This document shows, piece by piece, positions 1 through 10,398 of a DNA stretch of 64,000 nt. The DNA lies in assembly GCA_963210315.1 (NCBI GenBank), contig OY723306.1, positions 806,001 through 870,000 on the forward strand, written 5' to 3'. This DNA comes from Rhynchopus euleeides (lineage: Eukaryota > Euglenozoa > Diplonemea > Diplonemida > Diplonemidae). Positions within the stretch are counted from its first letter, which is position 1; the number at the start of each line of letters is the position of its first letter. A program made the position numbers and the translations under genes. A model generated the notes under the pieces. The model was not told the DNA's origin and made no database searches. It saw nothing but the letters and a program-made list of their open reading frames with translations.

Positions 1-2135
1 TGCCCCTCCCCCCCCCTACCCGCACATCCCCACTCCCTCCACACACACACACACCCAGCAAAGTGTGTAGTGTGTGCGGATCTACCGATGCTGTATCCTG
101 CCGTATCCTGCCTCTCCGCGCCCTGGAGGAGAGAGGGGGGGGGTTTCTCTGTTTCGTTGCTCTGTTCTGGTCTTCCCACCCTCCGCCTTCCGTTGTGTGT
201 GCCGTGGCATTGAGTCTTATATAGGGCTGCATCAAGCGTGGCGGTCCCCCCTCTTGCAGCTGTCTCTGCACGTGGATGTGGACGTGGAGTGGAGCAGAGA
301 TCACGCCAATAGAGCAGGCGCTCGGTGCGGTCTCCACTACTGTAAACAGATTCATATATCTGTGTGTTGCGTTGTGTGGATGGGGTCGATTCTCCACGGC
401 TCGTGGCCTTATTGTGGAGGAGGAGGAGGGGGGGGAAAAGAACGATCTGGATTCATGCCGCCATCGGATTCTTCTCCCCCCCGCCACCCCCCCCCCCCCC
501 ACTCCCACTTTCTGCCCTTCTCTGCATCTCTCAGAAACCCCGCCCAGGCTCTCTGCCCTGCTCTGCCCCAGCCCAAGCCCAAGCCCAAACCGTGTCGCCC
601 TGCATGCCAAACGGTTGATGATTCACGAAGAGAAGGCAGAGACTTTCTCTCTCTGCATATCTCAAACCAGCCACGGTTTGACCACGTATCAACTGGCAGC
701 AGTATCACGTATGCATGGACACACATGTACGTGCAAATTGTGCCGCACAAATACGTTGTGTGAACTCAGTCAAAATCGCACAGTAACCTCTGCCCGGGAG
801 CTTCCTTCTCTGTTATTTTTCAGTGTGTGAGAAGGGTGAATGTGTACACAGTGTATTTGGAATCGTGCCTGGTGGGAGATGGTGTTATCACCTTGTGTCG
901 GCTGGCGCTTTAGAGGGGCAGCACCGCCAGCGACACGCCGCCAACCGTTTGAGAGAGAGAGTTGCGTAGCTCTGGTGTATTATTTGGCGCCGCGTGCGAT
1001 GCTCTCTGCGCGTCCGCTTCAACATACCAGACCTGCAATGGCATATCATCCACCCCTCCATCGCACACCCCCCACCTCGTTTTTTTGAGATTTTTGTCAT
1101 ATTTTGCATTCTTCAGCCCTGAGCCCCAACGTCACCCAGAGAGAAAACAGGCACAAGGGGGTGGGACACACCTCTCCCCTCCCCTGGCAGTTTGTTTTGT
1201 CCCACGGCGCGCTGCCCGACAGCGTGGCGAGTGGACGCAACTCCTGGTTCCCTACGCCACCCCACCTCCTAACCTCGTTGCATTGTTGCCCGGATTGTGA
1301 ATGCACAGGGGGGGCGAACAGGGACGGATGGGTGTGGGAGGGTGGGCGCGGGGGGGCGAACAGACGTGGCACATCACTCTGCCCTTCTGCCTGTCATGCA
1401 AATCATTGGAATGATGATGGCCTCAACCTGATCCCCCTCAGTCAGTCCCCTGCTTTGTCCTGCGCCTGTTGACTCGTTGACTCCGTGTGAATGTGAGCTA
1501 TGCCTTTCTGGGCAAGTGAATCGGTGTGAGAGTGTGGGGTATGATGAGGGTGTGTGGACAGCGGGGGGTCGCCTCTGAGTTCACTCGGTGCAACTTACAC
1601 CGAACAAAAGAAAAAGGTCAATTTTTTTGACAGAAACGTGTGTGTGGTGTTCGCCAGTTGTATCTTTACATCAAGAGGGAGATGAGGCGTGCGTGTGTGT
1701 CTAAAACAGTCCTGCACACCCTTCCATAGCATCCGTGGTGTGCGTGCGTTGGGGCATCGCGTGGGAGAGAATCAAACAAAGGGCGGCGTGTTGCGCAGTC
1801 TCCTGCGCGGCTTTCCCCCTGACGAGCACGTTTTCCCCTGTCCCCGCCCCACACGGTGGTGTTTTCAGCCCCAGGCTGGAACCATTTTGAAGGGTTATCG
1901 CAGGCTGACGGCTCTACCCGAGTGCAGTCACATATTTCAAACAGAAGTTGGGGTTTTTTCAAAGCCCTGCCGGGGGAACGGAGTTCCCCCGTAGCTCCTG
2001 TGTGCTCAACGAATAATGGTTTCAGAGATGTCGTGCAGTTGCCGGGCCCACCGGTGGTTTTGACCAGAAAGCGAAACGGGGTAAGGAACCCCCCCCCCCC
2101 CCCCCAACCACACCTTGCTTGCCAGGCATGTCGCT

Positions 2136-2400
2136 AAGCGTCGACCGTCGACCCAGTGATTTGAGGTTTCCCCCCCCATAAAAAAGCGTCGACCCAGCGT
2201 CGACCCAGTGGACTGGGTTGACGCTTGGTCGAGGCTTGGAGCGTCGACCCAGTGGAACTGGGTTGCCATTCAAGCCTGGACCAAGCGTCAACCCATTTAT
2301 TGCACTGGGTCGACGCTAACCTAGCGTTGACCCGGTTACACTGGGTCGACGCTCACCAAGCGTCGACCAAGCGTCAACCCACTTTCACTGGGTCGACGTC
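2136..2400. repeat. GTCGAC-centred foldback repeat cluster
   Basis: About ten copies of a motif close to AGCGTCGACCCAGT occur in both orientations, often as adjacent inverted pairs. For example, GCGTCGACCCAGT is followed within a few bases by ACTGGGTTGACGC. The block would fold into a series of hairpins. The core GTCGAC is itself palindromic. I do not recognise the family, and no open reading frame depends on it. Confidence 0.75.
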
Positions 2401-2419
2401 GAAGAGAGTATGGTTTTGC

Positions 2420-2625
2420 AGGAACAGATGCTCACTACCGTGGCCTCCGGCGGCTGCCGGGAACCGACGCGCCTCTCCCAGTCGCCTCAGGGGGCGCAGC
2501 CAACTCACACAGAATCTGTACGCCCACAATGAACAGATGTTCACTACCGTGGCCTCCGGCGGCTGGGGGGCTCTGCCCCCCAGACCCCCCATCTCGCGTG
2601 CCCGTCTAGTAACCAAGTCCTTGCG
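2420..2625 (+). repeat. GC-rich dispersed repeat, two copies
   Basis: Two copies about 105 bp apart of a unit containing CTACCGTGGCCTCCGGCGG. In the second copy this is followed by a GGGGGGCTCTGCCCCCC hairpin and CAGACCCCCC. The same unit recurs near 7.3, 20.0 and 38.9 kb, usually as a tandem pair separated by a related linker that contains CTCACACAGAATC. Confidence 0.75.
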
Positions 2626-3403
2626 CTTTGACGGCCGTGGCATATCAGGGGGCAGCGTCGAAATCATGGTCCCGAAAGCCATTTTTTTGGTTTCCTCCGG
2701 CACCCGACGGCGCGAGCGGGAGAGGAACCACGGAAGGAACCCAGCGCCTCACACCGTGCCCACCTAGTGGTCCACCGATGGGAAAATTTGGGAACAACAC
2801 GAGCGCGCGCGAGAAAAATTGACCCCTAGTGTTTTCCCCCCTGATCCCCCCCCAAAACAGGAGCGTCAACCCACCAAATCTGCAAAATCGAAAAGTTAGC
2901 GACAGGCCTGCTTGCTTGCGGTTCTTGCCGCAATTTTCCCTTTCGTATTTTTGTTGATAGCTCGGCGTCGTCAACTGGTCTGAATATATGTGACTCTATT
3001 CCCCCCCACGGGCCCTGCAACCCCACCTGGCGGAGCCACTATGGCGGCGTTGCAGACCCGGAAAACCCATGGGATCACCCACATCAAGGTGACAAGGTGC
3101 CGAACCCCCCGCACAGCGAGCCTCGTTCAATCCCCGTTGCTGTTGCTGCCACGCCCTTTCTTGCCCAAACCGGCGAGCCGTGGGTGGAACAGAATCCAAT
3201 AGTTGGGCGGGGTGGGTTGGTTTCTTGCTACTGTTGAGTTGATGGCAGTCTGTGCCCTCTCCTCTCCTCTGTGAGTAAAACGTCTTCTGACACCACTGTG
3301 TGCACACACACACTACGCCTGCTCGTCTCTACGCCAGGCTTGATGGTCGCCAATGCCGAACAGTATGGGGTGGTCAACTCCTCCAAGAATGTTAGCGCGT
3401 GTG

Positions 3404-3455
3404 TGTCAGTGGAGGTATCATCAGAGTTCGCTCAGTGCGACCTACACTGGACAGA
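3404..3455 (+). repeat. Short intergenic stem-loop motif, copy 2
   Basis: A stretch of about 50 bp nearly identical to 17596-17648 and related to about 1576-1610. It contains GAGTTCGCTCAGTGCGACC and can form the hairpin CAGTG-(7 nt)-CACTG at 3433-3449. The first copy has CGGTG/CACCG in the same stem, which preserves pairing. Function unknown; a small RNA or a UTR element is possible. Confidence 0.55.
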
Positions 3456-3802
3456 AGATCTGAATGTGTGGGTGGGTGGGTGGGTGGTGGGTGTGCCGGA
3501 TACGCTGAGTCACGACAACACTGTCCCCGAGCATCAAGGGTGTTATCCCGGCAACGCGCCCCGTTGAGGCAAAACCCCCCTGGTCCGACGGGGCGGCGAA
3601 CGGAGGAAGGTTAAGTTCTAAGTCTGTAACTGTGGCTTTCGCGCAGCAGCCCCCTGTCCCCTACCCAGCAGCACCTTCTGGCAACGTTGCGTACGTCACT
3701 GCCCTGTACGCCATGCCACAGTCATCACCAGCCGACCCCACCCCACCCTCCCACCCACCACCACCGACACGGCAGGCATTTGCAACGAACAGGAAAGGCG
3801 CA

Positions 3803-5608
3803 ATGCGGAGGTGTGCAGCGGTGCTGGGCATGGCCCTTGCGGTGACGGCACAGCCGGAGGTAACTCTGCCCGGGTTCGGCACGCTTGCTGGGTCTGTGAA
3901 GGCGACGCCTGCCGGGGTGGACGTGGACCAGTACCTGGGTGTGCGGTACGCACAGGCGCCCTTGGGGGACCTGCGGTTCCGGGCACCGGAGGACCCGTCT
4001 ATGTGGCAGGGGACGTACGATGCGGCAGAGCTGAAGAGTGCTGTGTGTCCCGGTGCGCAGTGCGACTATGTGGGTGGTGTGGAGACGGAGGACTGCCTCT
4101 TCCTGAATGTGTACACGCCTGAGGGTGCAAAGGAGAACCCGGGGAAGCTGCCTGTGGTGGTGTGGTTCTACAGCGGCAACTTCTGGCACGGCTGCGCCAA
4201 TGAGTACGCAGGGGAGCAGATGGTGGCGTCATCTGTGAACAAGGGGCAGCCGGTGATCCTGGTGACGCTGAACTACCGCATCGGCTTCTTCGGCTTCCTC
4301 GGGTCCAACGCGCTGCGCGGCGGGAACACAAGCGAGTCGACGGGTAACTATGGCATCCAGGACCAGCGCAAGGCGCTGGAATGGGTCAACCGCCACATCT
4401 CGCACTTCGGTGGGAACCCGAACCGCGTGACCATCTCCGGGGCAAGCGCAGGCGCGTCGTCGGTGACGATGCACATGGTGTCGCAGGCGAGCTTCAACAG
4501 CACCTACACCAACGGGAAGCTGTTCCACGGCGCCATTGCAGAGTCGGGGCTGGCTGCCGACTTTGGGTACCTGCCGATGGACGCTGCCGAGAGCGTGTTC
4601 GGATTCGTGCTGATGCTGACGGGGTGCACAGACGTGCCGTGCCTGCGTGCACTGCCGCTGCAAGTGTACCAGGCGATCCTGTCCGCCTTCTCGCCGCAGT
4701 ACTTCGCCCCCGTGATCGACGGTGTGGAGCTGACAGACAAGCCCTGGAAGCTGCTGCGCGAGGGGAAGTTTGCCGACGTGCCTGTGCTGGCAGGGACGAC
4801 GAGCGACGAGTACGCCTACTTCCTGCTGTCGGACCCGTCGCTGCTCCCGCCCCAGGCGACGGAGGCCGACTTCGACAGGCAGCTGTCTGCTGAGTTCGGC
4901 ACAGGCATCCTGCCCGCCCTGAAGCAGCAGTACTCCAACGAGTCGTACCCCTTCCCCGACCCCTCCACGTGGGGGGGCCACAGCTACTGGTGGTGGGTGG
5001 GGATGCGCCTCATCACCGACCGCTTCTTCTTCTGCCCCAGCCGCTACGGCGCACACAAGCTGGCACGCGGGCCTGTCGACACTGACGGCCGCCGCGCGTG
5101 GCTGCCGTGGCGCCGTGCCCCTGTGTACCAGTTCCTCTTCACCCGTGCCTCCCTGTCCCCGATGGTCCACCCTGGCACAGGCCCGGACGCCTTTACTTCC
5201 CCTCACCTGACCGACCTGCAGTACTTCTTCAACTGCTCGGTGGTGGGCGACTGCCTGGATTACCACCCGCGTGACCAGTGCCGCAAGGTGACCCCGGACC
5301 CCAACTGCGCCTTCGCCAACACCGAGGAGCAGGAGCTTGCCAACAAGATGTCGGGGGTGTTCGCGAACTTCGTTGCGAAGGGGCAGCTGGACTTCCCCTT
5401 CGTGCGCACCACAGCGACCATGGATGTGGACTACATGGCACGCCTCGACGCACCCGACACCTCGGGGAACGCACTCGAGGAGCTCGGCTACGTCAACCAC
5501 AGGAAGAGCGCATGCGAGTTCTGGGACTCTGTCGACCGTCCTGAGGACGGCGCCGCCACGACGGGGATTCACCACGTGCGCGCATCGCGCTATCACAGGA
5601 ATCTGTGA
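3803..5608 (+). CDS. Secreted type-B carboxylesterase (cholinesterase-like)
   Basis: 601-residue alpha/beta hydrolase of the carboxylesterase type-B family, which hydrolyses ester bonds. The ATG at 3803 is chosen over the longer open frame because it gives a short secretory signal peptide (residues 1-16, ending LAVTA) followed by the family's N-terminal strands. It also lies just after a pyrimidine-rich tract ending in CAG (3773-3775). Family signatures run in order: YLGVRYAQAP, EDCLFLNVYTP, the oxyanion-region strand VVVWFYSG, then GNYGIQDQRKALEWV. The likely catalytic triad is Ser215 in the nucleophile elbow GASAG, Glu336 in SDEYAYF and His468 in SPHLTDLQYFF, with spacing close to that of cholinesterases. 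The elbow has Ala where most members have Glu (GESAG). The usual oxyanion glycine pair is also altered (FYSGNFWHG), so substrate preference cannot be guessed. Extracellular or lysosomal location is inferred from the signal peptide. Confidence 0.9.
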   Translation: MRRCAAVLGMALAVTAQPEVTLPGFGTLAGSVKATPAGVDVDQYLGVRYAQAPLGDLRFRAPEDPSMWQGTYDAAELKSAVCPGAQCDYVGGVETEDCLFLNVYTPEGAKENPGKLPVVVWFYSGNFWHGCANEYAGEQMVASSVNKGQPVILVTLNYRIGFFGFLGSNALRGGNTSESTGNYGIQDQRKALEWVNRHISHFGGNPNRVTISGASAGASSVTMHMVSQASFNSTYTNGKLFHGAIAESGLAADFGYLPMDAAESVFGFVLMLTGCTDVPCLRALPLQVYQAILSAFSPQYFAPVIDGVELTDKPWKLLREGKFADVPVLAGTTSDEYAYFLLSDPSLLPPQATEADFDRQLSAEFGTGILPALKQQYSNESYPFPDPSTWGGHSYWWWVGMRLITDRFFFCPSRYGAHKLARGPVDTDGRRAWLPWRRAPVYQFLFTRASLSPMVHPGTGPDAFTSPHLTDLQYFFNCSVVGDCLDYHPRDQCRKVTPDPNCAFANTEEQELANKMSGVFANFVAKGQLDFPFVRTTATMDVDYMARLDAPDTSGNALEELGYVNHRKSACEFWDSVDRPEDGAATTGIHHVRASRYHRNL

Positions 5609-7079
5609 TCGGTGGATTGAATATCATCCGAAAGTGCAGCGAAGCACCAGAGCCTTGTTTCTTTAGTGATCGAACCATCACGTGAATGAGGCGCAAGATC
5701 AGAATATGAACCCAAAATAAAATCGAACCGTTTTGTGAACACATCTGTACTGCCCAAAATTTGAACCCAAATCCACTATCCCAATTTCCACAACAAAAAA
5801 GCCGCCACCTGTTCGCACCATGCGGCAGGCGCGCCGATACCAGCACCCCCCTCCCTCGATCTGCGTCTGACCAAGAGAAGTGTAATTCCTTCTGGTGGCA
5901 TTCTGCCACGGATGGCCCGCCGGGTTGTCTGTATTGCATCTCTGCTCTTGGCTGTTGGTTCCTAAACGATGCCCCCGGATCATCTGAATCATGGACAACT
6001 GAAGCCGACAGACACGCTCTTTGTCAGGCAGGCTGTCGAAAACACTTCAGACCGAGGCAAGATGAGTCAAAAGGCCCGGATACAACCAGCATGTGGCATC
6101 TGCCGCATGTTGAACAATCAACCTGAGTGCGTGCCTGCCTTGCCGCAACAACAGAACAACATGCCGCAAATATGCACCCCCCCTGCTCGGATCGGCGCAA
6201 AAAGGGTTTCCAACCCGCCCTGTCCGCAGCGGGGGTGTTATTTTCCGAAGGCGATCGCGGCAAGGCCTGGTCTTTGTTATCAACCCCCCCCCCCCTGAAC
6301 CATCCCCAGACGCTGCCACAGCCTGGGGTTGTTCTATGGGGAAGGGAAACCCCATGCATGCGATGCCCCTCCCGCCATCCCCCGCTACCCCCGCTCTCCG
6401 TTCTACGTACGGTTTGCCAAATTCACTTTTTGTTTGCCCTGTTCCATTTGGTTGATATTTATTATTTTGCCCGCGCATTTTTTTTTCTCCATTTGCCACT
6501 TCCGGCTTGCATTCTCTCCGGAGGCAGGCAAAAGGCGGTTGGAGAGAACGAAAAGAAAAAGAAACCACCAAAAAAACGCGGGGGCGCGTCATATCGATGA
6601 GTCCGACCTCTGTGCAGCCGCCCCTGCAATGCGTATCACCTGTTAACCCAGGGCAGGAGACTCTATTCGGAAGTATAACCCCCTGTGAACACAACACAGG
6701 CTAAAAAAAAATATCTCCGAGTTCTCCTCAAGGGTGGGGGGGGGGGGGGCGTCTTCCCCCACCCCCCCTTTCTGTCGTCAACAAATTATCCGCACCCACC
6801 AGCTCTGTGTCTTCCCTTCCCCCTCTCCCCCCCCCCTCTTTATATATGGTTCCCCCACACACTCCCACAAGATCTGCGTTCATCGTCTGTCCTGTCCACA
6901 TTCACTTTCCACCCCTGTCCGGTGGGGGAGGGGGTGAGGGTATGGTGGTGGTGGAAGAGGGGGGTGTGTGTGTGGGTGGGTGGGGTGTGGGAAGGGGGGG
7001 GGGGGGTGATATTTTGTTTGTGTCTGCATCTGCCCCAACTCAGCGCCTGTGACGTAAGCCAGGGACAGTGGGTGCTAAT

Positions 7080-7145
7080 GAAAAACCGGTTTGCAAAACC
7101 GGTTTTTGCCAAAACCGGTTTTTCAAAAAAAAAAAAACTATAAAA
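7080..7145. repeat. AAAACCGGTTTT inverted repeat block
   Basis: Three close copies of the self-complementary motif AAACCGGTTT spaced 15-20 bp apart and followed by A-rich sequence. Related CCGG-containing blocks occur at 7815-8000 and near 8800. They may be degraded transposon ends, but no matching open frame joins them. Confidence 0.5.
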
Positions 7146-7280
7146 AAAATTCGGGAACATTCCACCTTTTTCCCGACTATGCCCACCCTGCTTAGAGGGT
7201 ACACAGGTCACCTGGACACCAATAATGGCCCCACTACGAACCGCGATTGACCCAAAGAGTCCAAGAACGCGAAGGAGAAG

Positions 7281-7340
7281 GCCAGATGTTCGCTACCGTG
7301 GCCTCCGGCGGCTGGGGGGCTCCGCCCCCCAGACCTCCTC
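7281..7340 (+). repeat. GC-rich dispersed repeat, single copy
   Basis: Contains CTACCGTGGCCTCCGGCGG followed by the hairpin GGGGGGCTCCGCCCCCC. Same family as the copies at 2.4, 20.0 and 38.9 kb, but here without a tandem partner. Confidence 0.75.
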
Positions 7341-8156
7341 TGTGCTGTGTGCCTGTCGAGTGGACGTTGGTGCACCATGGCAAGTGGAAAACGGCACACC
7401 ACCAGGAGTACGACATGGTCGTGAGTGAAGACGGGGTACGTGCAGACTACCCCACCCCTGACACAAGTCCGTACGACTTCCTCGTTGTCCACTGGCGATC
7501 GACATTGCCTCGCCCGGCGCTGTTGGAGCACGAAGTCCGGGGATTCCCCTTCAGCCCCCCTGTCCAGCAGTGGTCTCTCAAGGGCTTGGCGTGCACCTTC
7601 TGGCACTCCTGACGTTGCCCTACAGTTCCTGAGACAGATCCATGGCTGGAGGCACGGCCGGGTGGTGTAGCAAAGGACACCTGCTCTCCCAGCACCTCAC
7701 ACATCTCCAACAGGGTGTATGTGGGGTGCTGTGTGAGGCGTCCGTCGGCTTTATGAAGCAACCAAAGTCGGGATGCGGGCAGGTGCCCCGCTCACCCCAT
7801 ACATGGACAGGAAACGCCAAAACGGCGCCAAAAAACGAAAAACGGGAAAACCGGCAAAAACCGGCTTTTTTGTAGAATTTGGAAAGTCACCCACTATCCC
7901 TGCGTAAGCTCACCAGGGGATAAGATAGGTCTGGTTTTCCGGTTTTCAAAACCAGGGTTTCCCGGTTTCCGGTTTTCTGGAAAAAAAAAAGGCCGATCGG
8001 ATTTTCGCCGGTTTTTGGGGAACCTTTGTGACAGTCAACCAGTGGGACCATTAGCCAAAAAAATATGGAAAGTGACCCCATCGTGATCCGCACGGAGCTC
8101 AAACAGTCAAAAGAAAGCAGAGAAGCGGAGAAAAGGAGCCCAGCGGGACCCGGTGG

Positions 8157-8570
8157 GTGGTGATGTCCTCGTCATGCAGGTCTTCTCTGTTTGAAGTTTC
8201 GAGATACTCCGGTAGCTTGATCATTCCGACCGCACCGTACTCCTTCTGGGCGGCTTGCCGAGCGCATGCACTCAATCTCGTTGCGGTGCACACTGCCAAG
8301 GACCACCCTGTCATCCACGCAAGCTACGACCTTGTCTCGAGCACGTTTGCCTTGCTGGGGATGACACATGCAAACTCCGATGTTTTCGGGAGTGCATGTC
8401 CGCTTTGGAGAGGATCGACGGATTCGGGTTCTGGCGGGACCGCGATTTGTGCAGTGTTGGAGACACCCGCTGGTGTTCGCATGAGCGCACGTTGTGCGCA
8501 TCGTCTGACTGACTGCCTCAAGGGGGTGGTCATGCAACAAGCTCGACCATGAAGGTAGTTGCCCTTCGTG
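8157..8570 (+). pseudogene. Remnant of a hAT-superfamily transposase
   Basis: A 131-codon open fragment carries CRAHALNLVAVHTA near 8253-8295. This fits the conserved C-x2-H-x-LNL block of hAT transposases (DUF4371-like subgroup). Further on is TPAGVRMSARC, which resembles the T-R-W-S-x-R block that normally follows. The next piece (ALREAYQQSSTL, near 8560) continues the alignment in another frame, so the gene is broken by frameshifts and lacks its ends. Assignment rests on motif recognition only; it is not functional as it stands. Confidence 0.6.
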
Positions 8571-9381
8571 AGGCGTACCAGCAGAGCAGCACCCTCAGGG
8601 GGGTTTGTCCTGATGCGGGAGGTGATGCGAAGCCGCGCTCCGTCAGTACGTGGACGCATTGAAAGCTCAGTTCCGTCCCTTCGGGGAGCTGCGTGGAGCA
8701 ACACGCCACTGCTGTTCGGCAGAGCCTGGTCCAGCCGTGTTGGGTGTGATTCTGAGAGGGTTTGCGCGGGTCGCGCGCGCCGAAGGCGCGCGCGAAAAAT
8801 TTCAAAACCAGAAAAACCGGAAAACGGCGCCAGAAAAAAAGTCTATCTTATACCCTGAAGCTCACGATGCAAAAAAAAAAAGAAAGAAAATATCCGAGAA
8901 AAGAAACACCGGAGAAAATTCAGGCTGCTGATTGCAGAAGGGGGAGTTGCAGAGCGAACAAAAAATTATATATCCCGGATCGGGAAAACAGAACAACACA
9001 GCCTTCGTCAGATGGGACAACCAACAACCAACGGTTCCTGCTGATGCGAGCCTTCCACGGCCACCCTCCCACCCTTCCCACAAACACCCCCTCTACACAC
9101 CGCCCCTGGTTGAGTAAAGTTTACTTTTTTCAGCCGGAATAACAGGGCACAATACCCTGTTCCCGGCAGTCCCTTCGCCATCCGCTTTATCTGTTTTGCT
9201 CTTTTTTTTTCTGTAGCCTCATGCAATGAAGGAGGAAATGGAACACGGAGAAAGCAGGTCATTCGAGTTTACGGCACGCGTAGTGCCGTAATTGCAGAGC
9301 CACATCTCACCTCATCACAGGTCGAGGTGTGTGCGTTTCACCACACCTCTCACAACCTCTCCCAAACAACCAAACAACACA

Positions 9382-10398
9382 ATGCCGGACCGGAACGCAA
9401 CCGTGATCATCGACCAGGCGTGGATCGATGTTCCGACCCCGGTTGTTCCGGGAAACGCAGCGGGGGTGGACGGCACCCCCGACTGCGTGTTTCCGGAGTG
9501 CGGGGCGCTGCACTCCGACGCGCACTCGTCTGTGTGTCGCATGTGTGGAAGGCGGACGACGAAGAGCTGCCTGAAGGCCTACATGGAGGGCACGGGGGAT
9601 CAGACGGTCGAGAAGATGACCGACCAGTGGATGGAGCCACACTGGGTCTGCCCCCTCTGCGCGCTGTATCTCCACAATGGTGAGGCAACATGGACCCTCA
9701 AGGAGGAGGACGAGGGCGACGCCGATGCCAACATGAGTGACGCTACGCCCAAGGTGAGGGACCTCTGGGAGTTGATGAGGGGTGTGGATAACCCAAACAC
9801 CAAGGCAATTCTGGAGGAGGTCTTGGATGATATGCAGAGGAAGGAGCGGCAGGCGAAGCTGGAACGCGAGGGGCTGACCGGCACCCGCATCACGGTGGTG
9901 GAGCAATGGCGCCACCGGATGCAGTCGCCAGCGCTGCACGCAATGGCCATGAGGGCACTGCGTGATCGTTTCGGGAAGGGGGCGGACGATGCGGCTGCGG
10001 CAGCGACCGGGCCCCAGCACGAACTTCGGGTCGCGCTCTCCGTGTTGGACATCCTGATCCCCATCGTGTCGACGAAGCCTGAGGCAGTGCAAGCTGCCCA
10101 CAACCTCCTGGTCCGCTTGGAGGGGCTGCGCCTCCGGGAGTGGTACGGGCTCGCGGCGCAGCTGCACTGGGAGCGGCGGCTGGAGGGCATGCCGGCAAGC
10201 GCGCTGACGGAGCAACTATTCAGGTCGCTCCAGAGCCAAGCCCAGAGCGAGGGCGAGAAGGAGAAGGCCAACAACAAGCGGCGCCGCACCGAGGGCGCGT
10301 GGGACGAGGAGGAAGAGAGGCCAGTGGTGCCGAAGGGAGGTAAGGGGGGAAAGGGATCCAACAAGGGCTTCAACAAGGGATCCAAGTGGGGCAAGTGA
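9382..10398 (+). CDS. Gag-like ORF1 of YR retrotransposon with PHD-like zinc finger
   Basis: 338-residue protein starting at the first ATG (9382) after a C/A-rich leader. Residues 35-93 hold a Cys/His cluster (C35, C40, C52, C55, C63, H87, C90, C93) ending in WVCPLC, which resembles a PHD or related zinc finger. The middle (about 115-270) is helical and charged. The C-terminus (300-338) is basic and Gly/Lys-rich, ending in repeated KGGKGG and NKG motifs suited to nucleic-acid binding. A nucleocapsid-like role is inferred from position before the recombinase and from composition. The reading frame ends in a single TGA, after which the same frame stays open into the recombinase. Confidence 0.7.
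   Translation: MPDRNATVIIDQAWIDVPTPVVPGNAAGVDGTPDCVFPECGALHSDAHSSVCRMCGRRTTKSCLKAYMEGTGDQTVEKMTDQWMEPHWVCPLCALYLHNGEATWTLKEEDEGDADANMSDATPKVRDLWELMRGVDNPNTKAILEEVLDDMQRKERQAKLEREGLTGTRITVVEQWRHRMQSPALHAMAMRALRDRFGKGADDAAAAATGPQHELRVALSVLDILIPIVSTKPEAVQAAHNLLVRLEGLRLREWYGLAAQLHWERRLEGMPASALTEQLFRSLQSQAQSEGEKEKANNKRRRTEGAWDEEEERPVVPKGGKGGKGSNKGFNKGSKWGK

Larger units (their letters stand above)
1..3631. other. Intergenic region with no convincing gene
   Basis: Simple-sequence-rich DNA with poly-C/poly-G runs, CA/GT repeats and pyrimidine tracts. The open frames here are short, overlap on both strands and are made of low-complexity residues, so I call none of them genes. Recognisable pieces are the GTCGAC foldback cluster, a GC-rich dispersed repeat and two copies of a short stem-loop motif (near 1576 and 3404), all listed separately. 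Positions 2735-2780 resemble a sequence found again at 23634-23690 and 45368-45432. Confidence 0.6.
5609..9327. other. Intergenic region, decayed elements only
   Basis: No intact gene seen. The region holds AAACCGG-type repeats (7080-7145 and about 7815-8000), one GC-rich dispersed repeat (7281-7340) and a hAT transposase remnant (8157-8570), all listed separately. Poly-C and poly-G tracts around 6720-7020 and an AT-rich purine tract around 8830-8900 are simple sequence. The open frames are short, overlap on both strands and match nothing I know. Confidence 0.55.

Noticed and set aside
4229..5596. 455-codon frame antisense to the carboxylesterase
   Set aside because: It lies fully within a GC-rich gene on the other strand, shows no domain, and is expected from codon bias.
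7281..7340. G-run/C-run hairpin as a bacterial-type terminator
   Set aside because: No T tract follows, the genome is eukaryotic, and the hairpin is part of a dispersed repeat.
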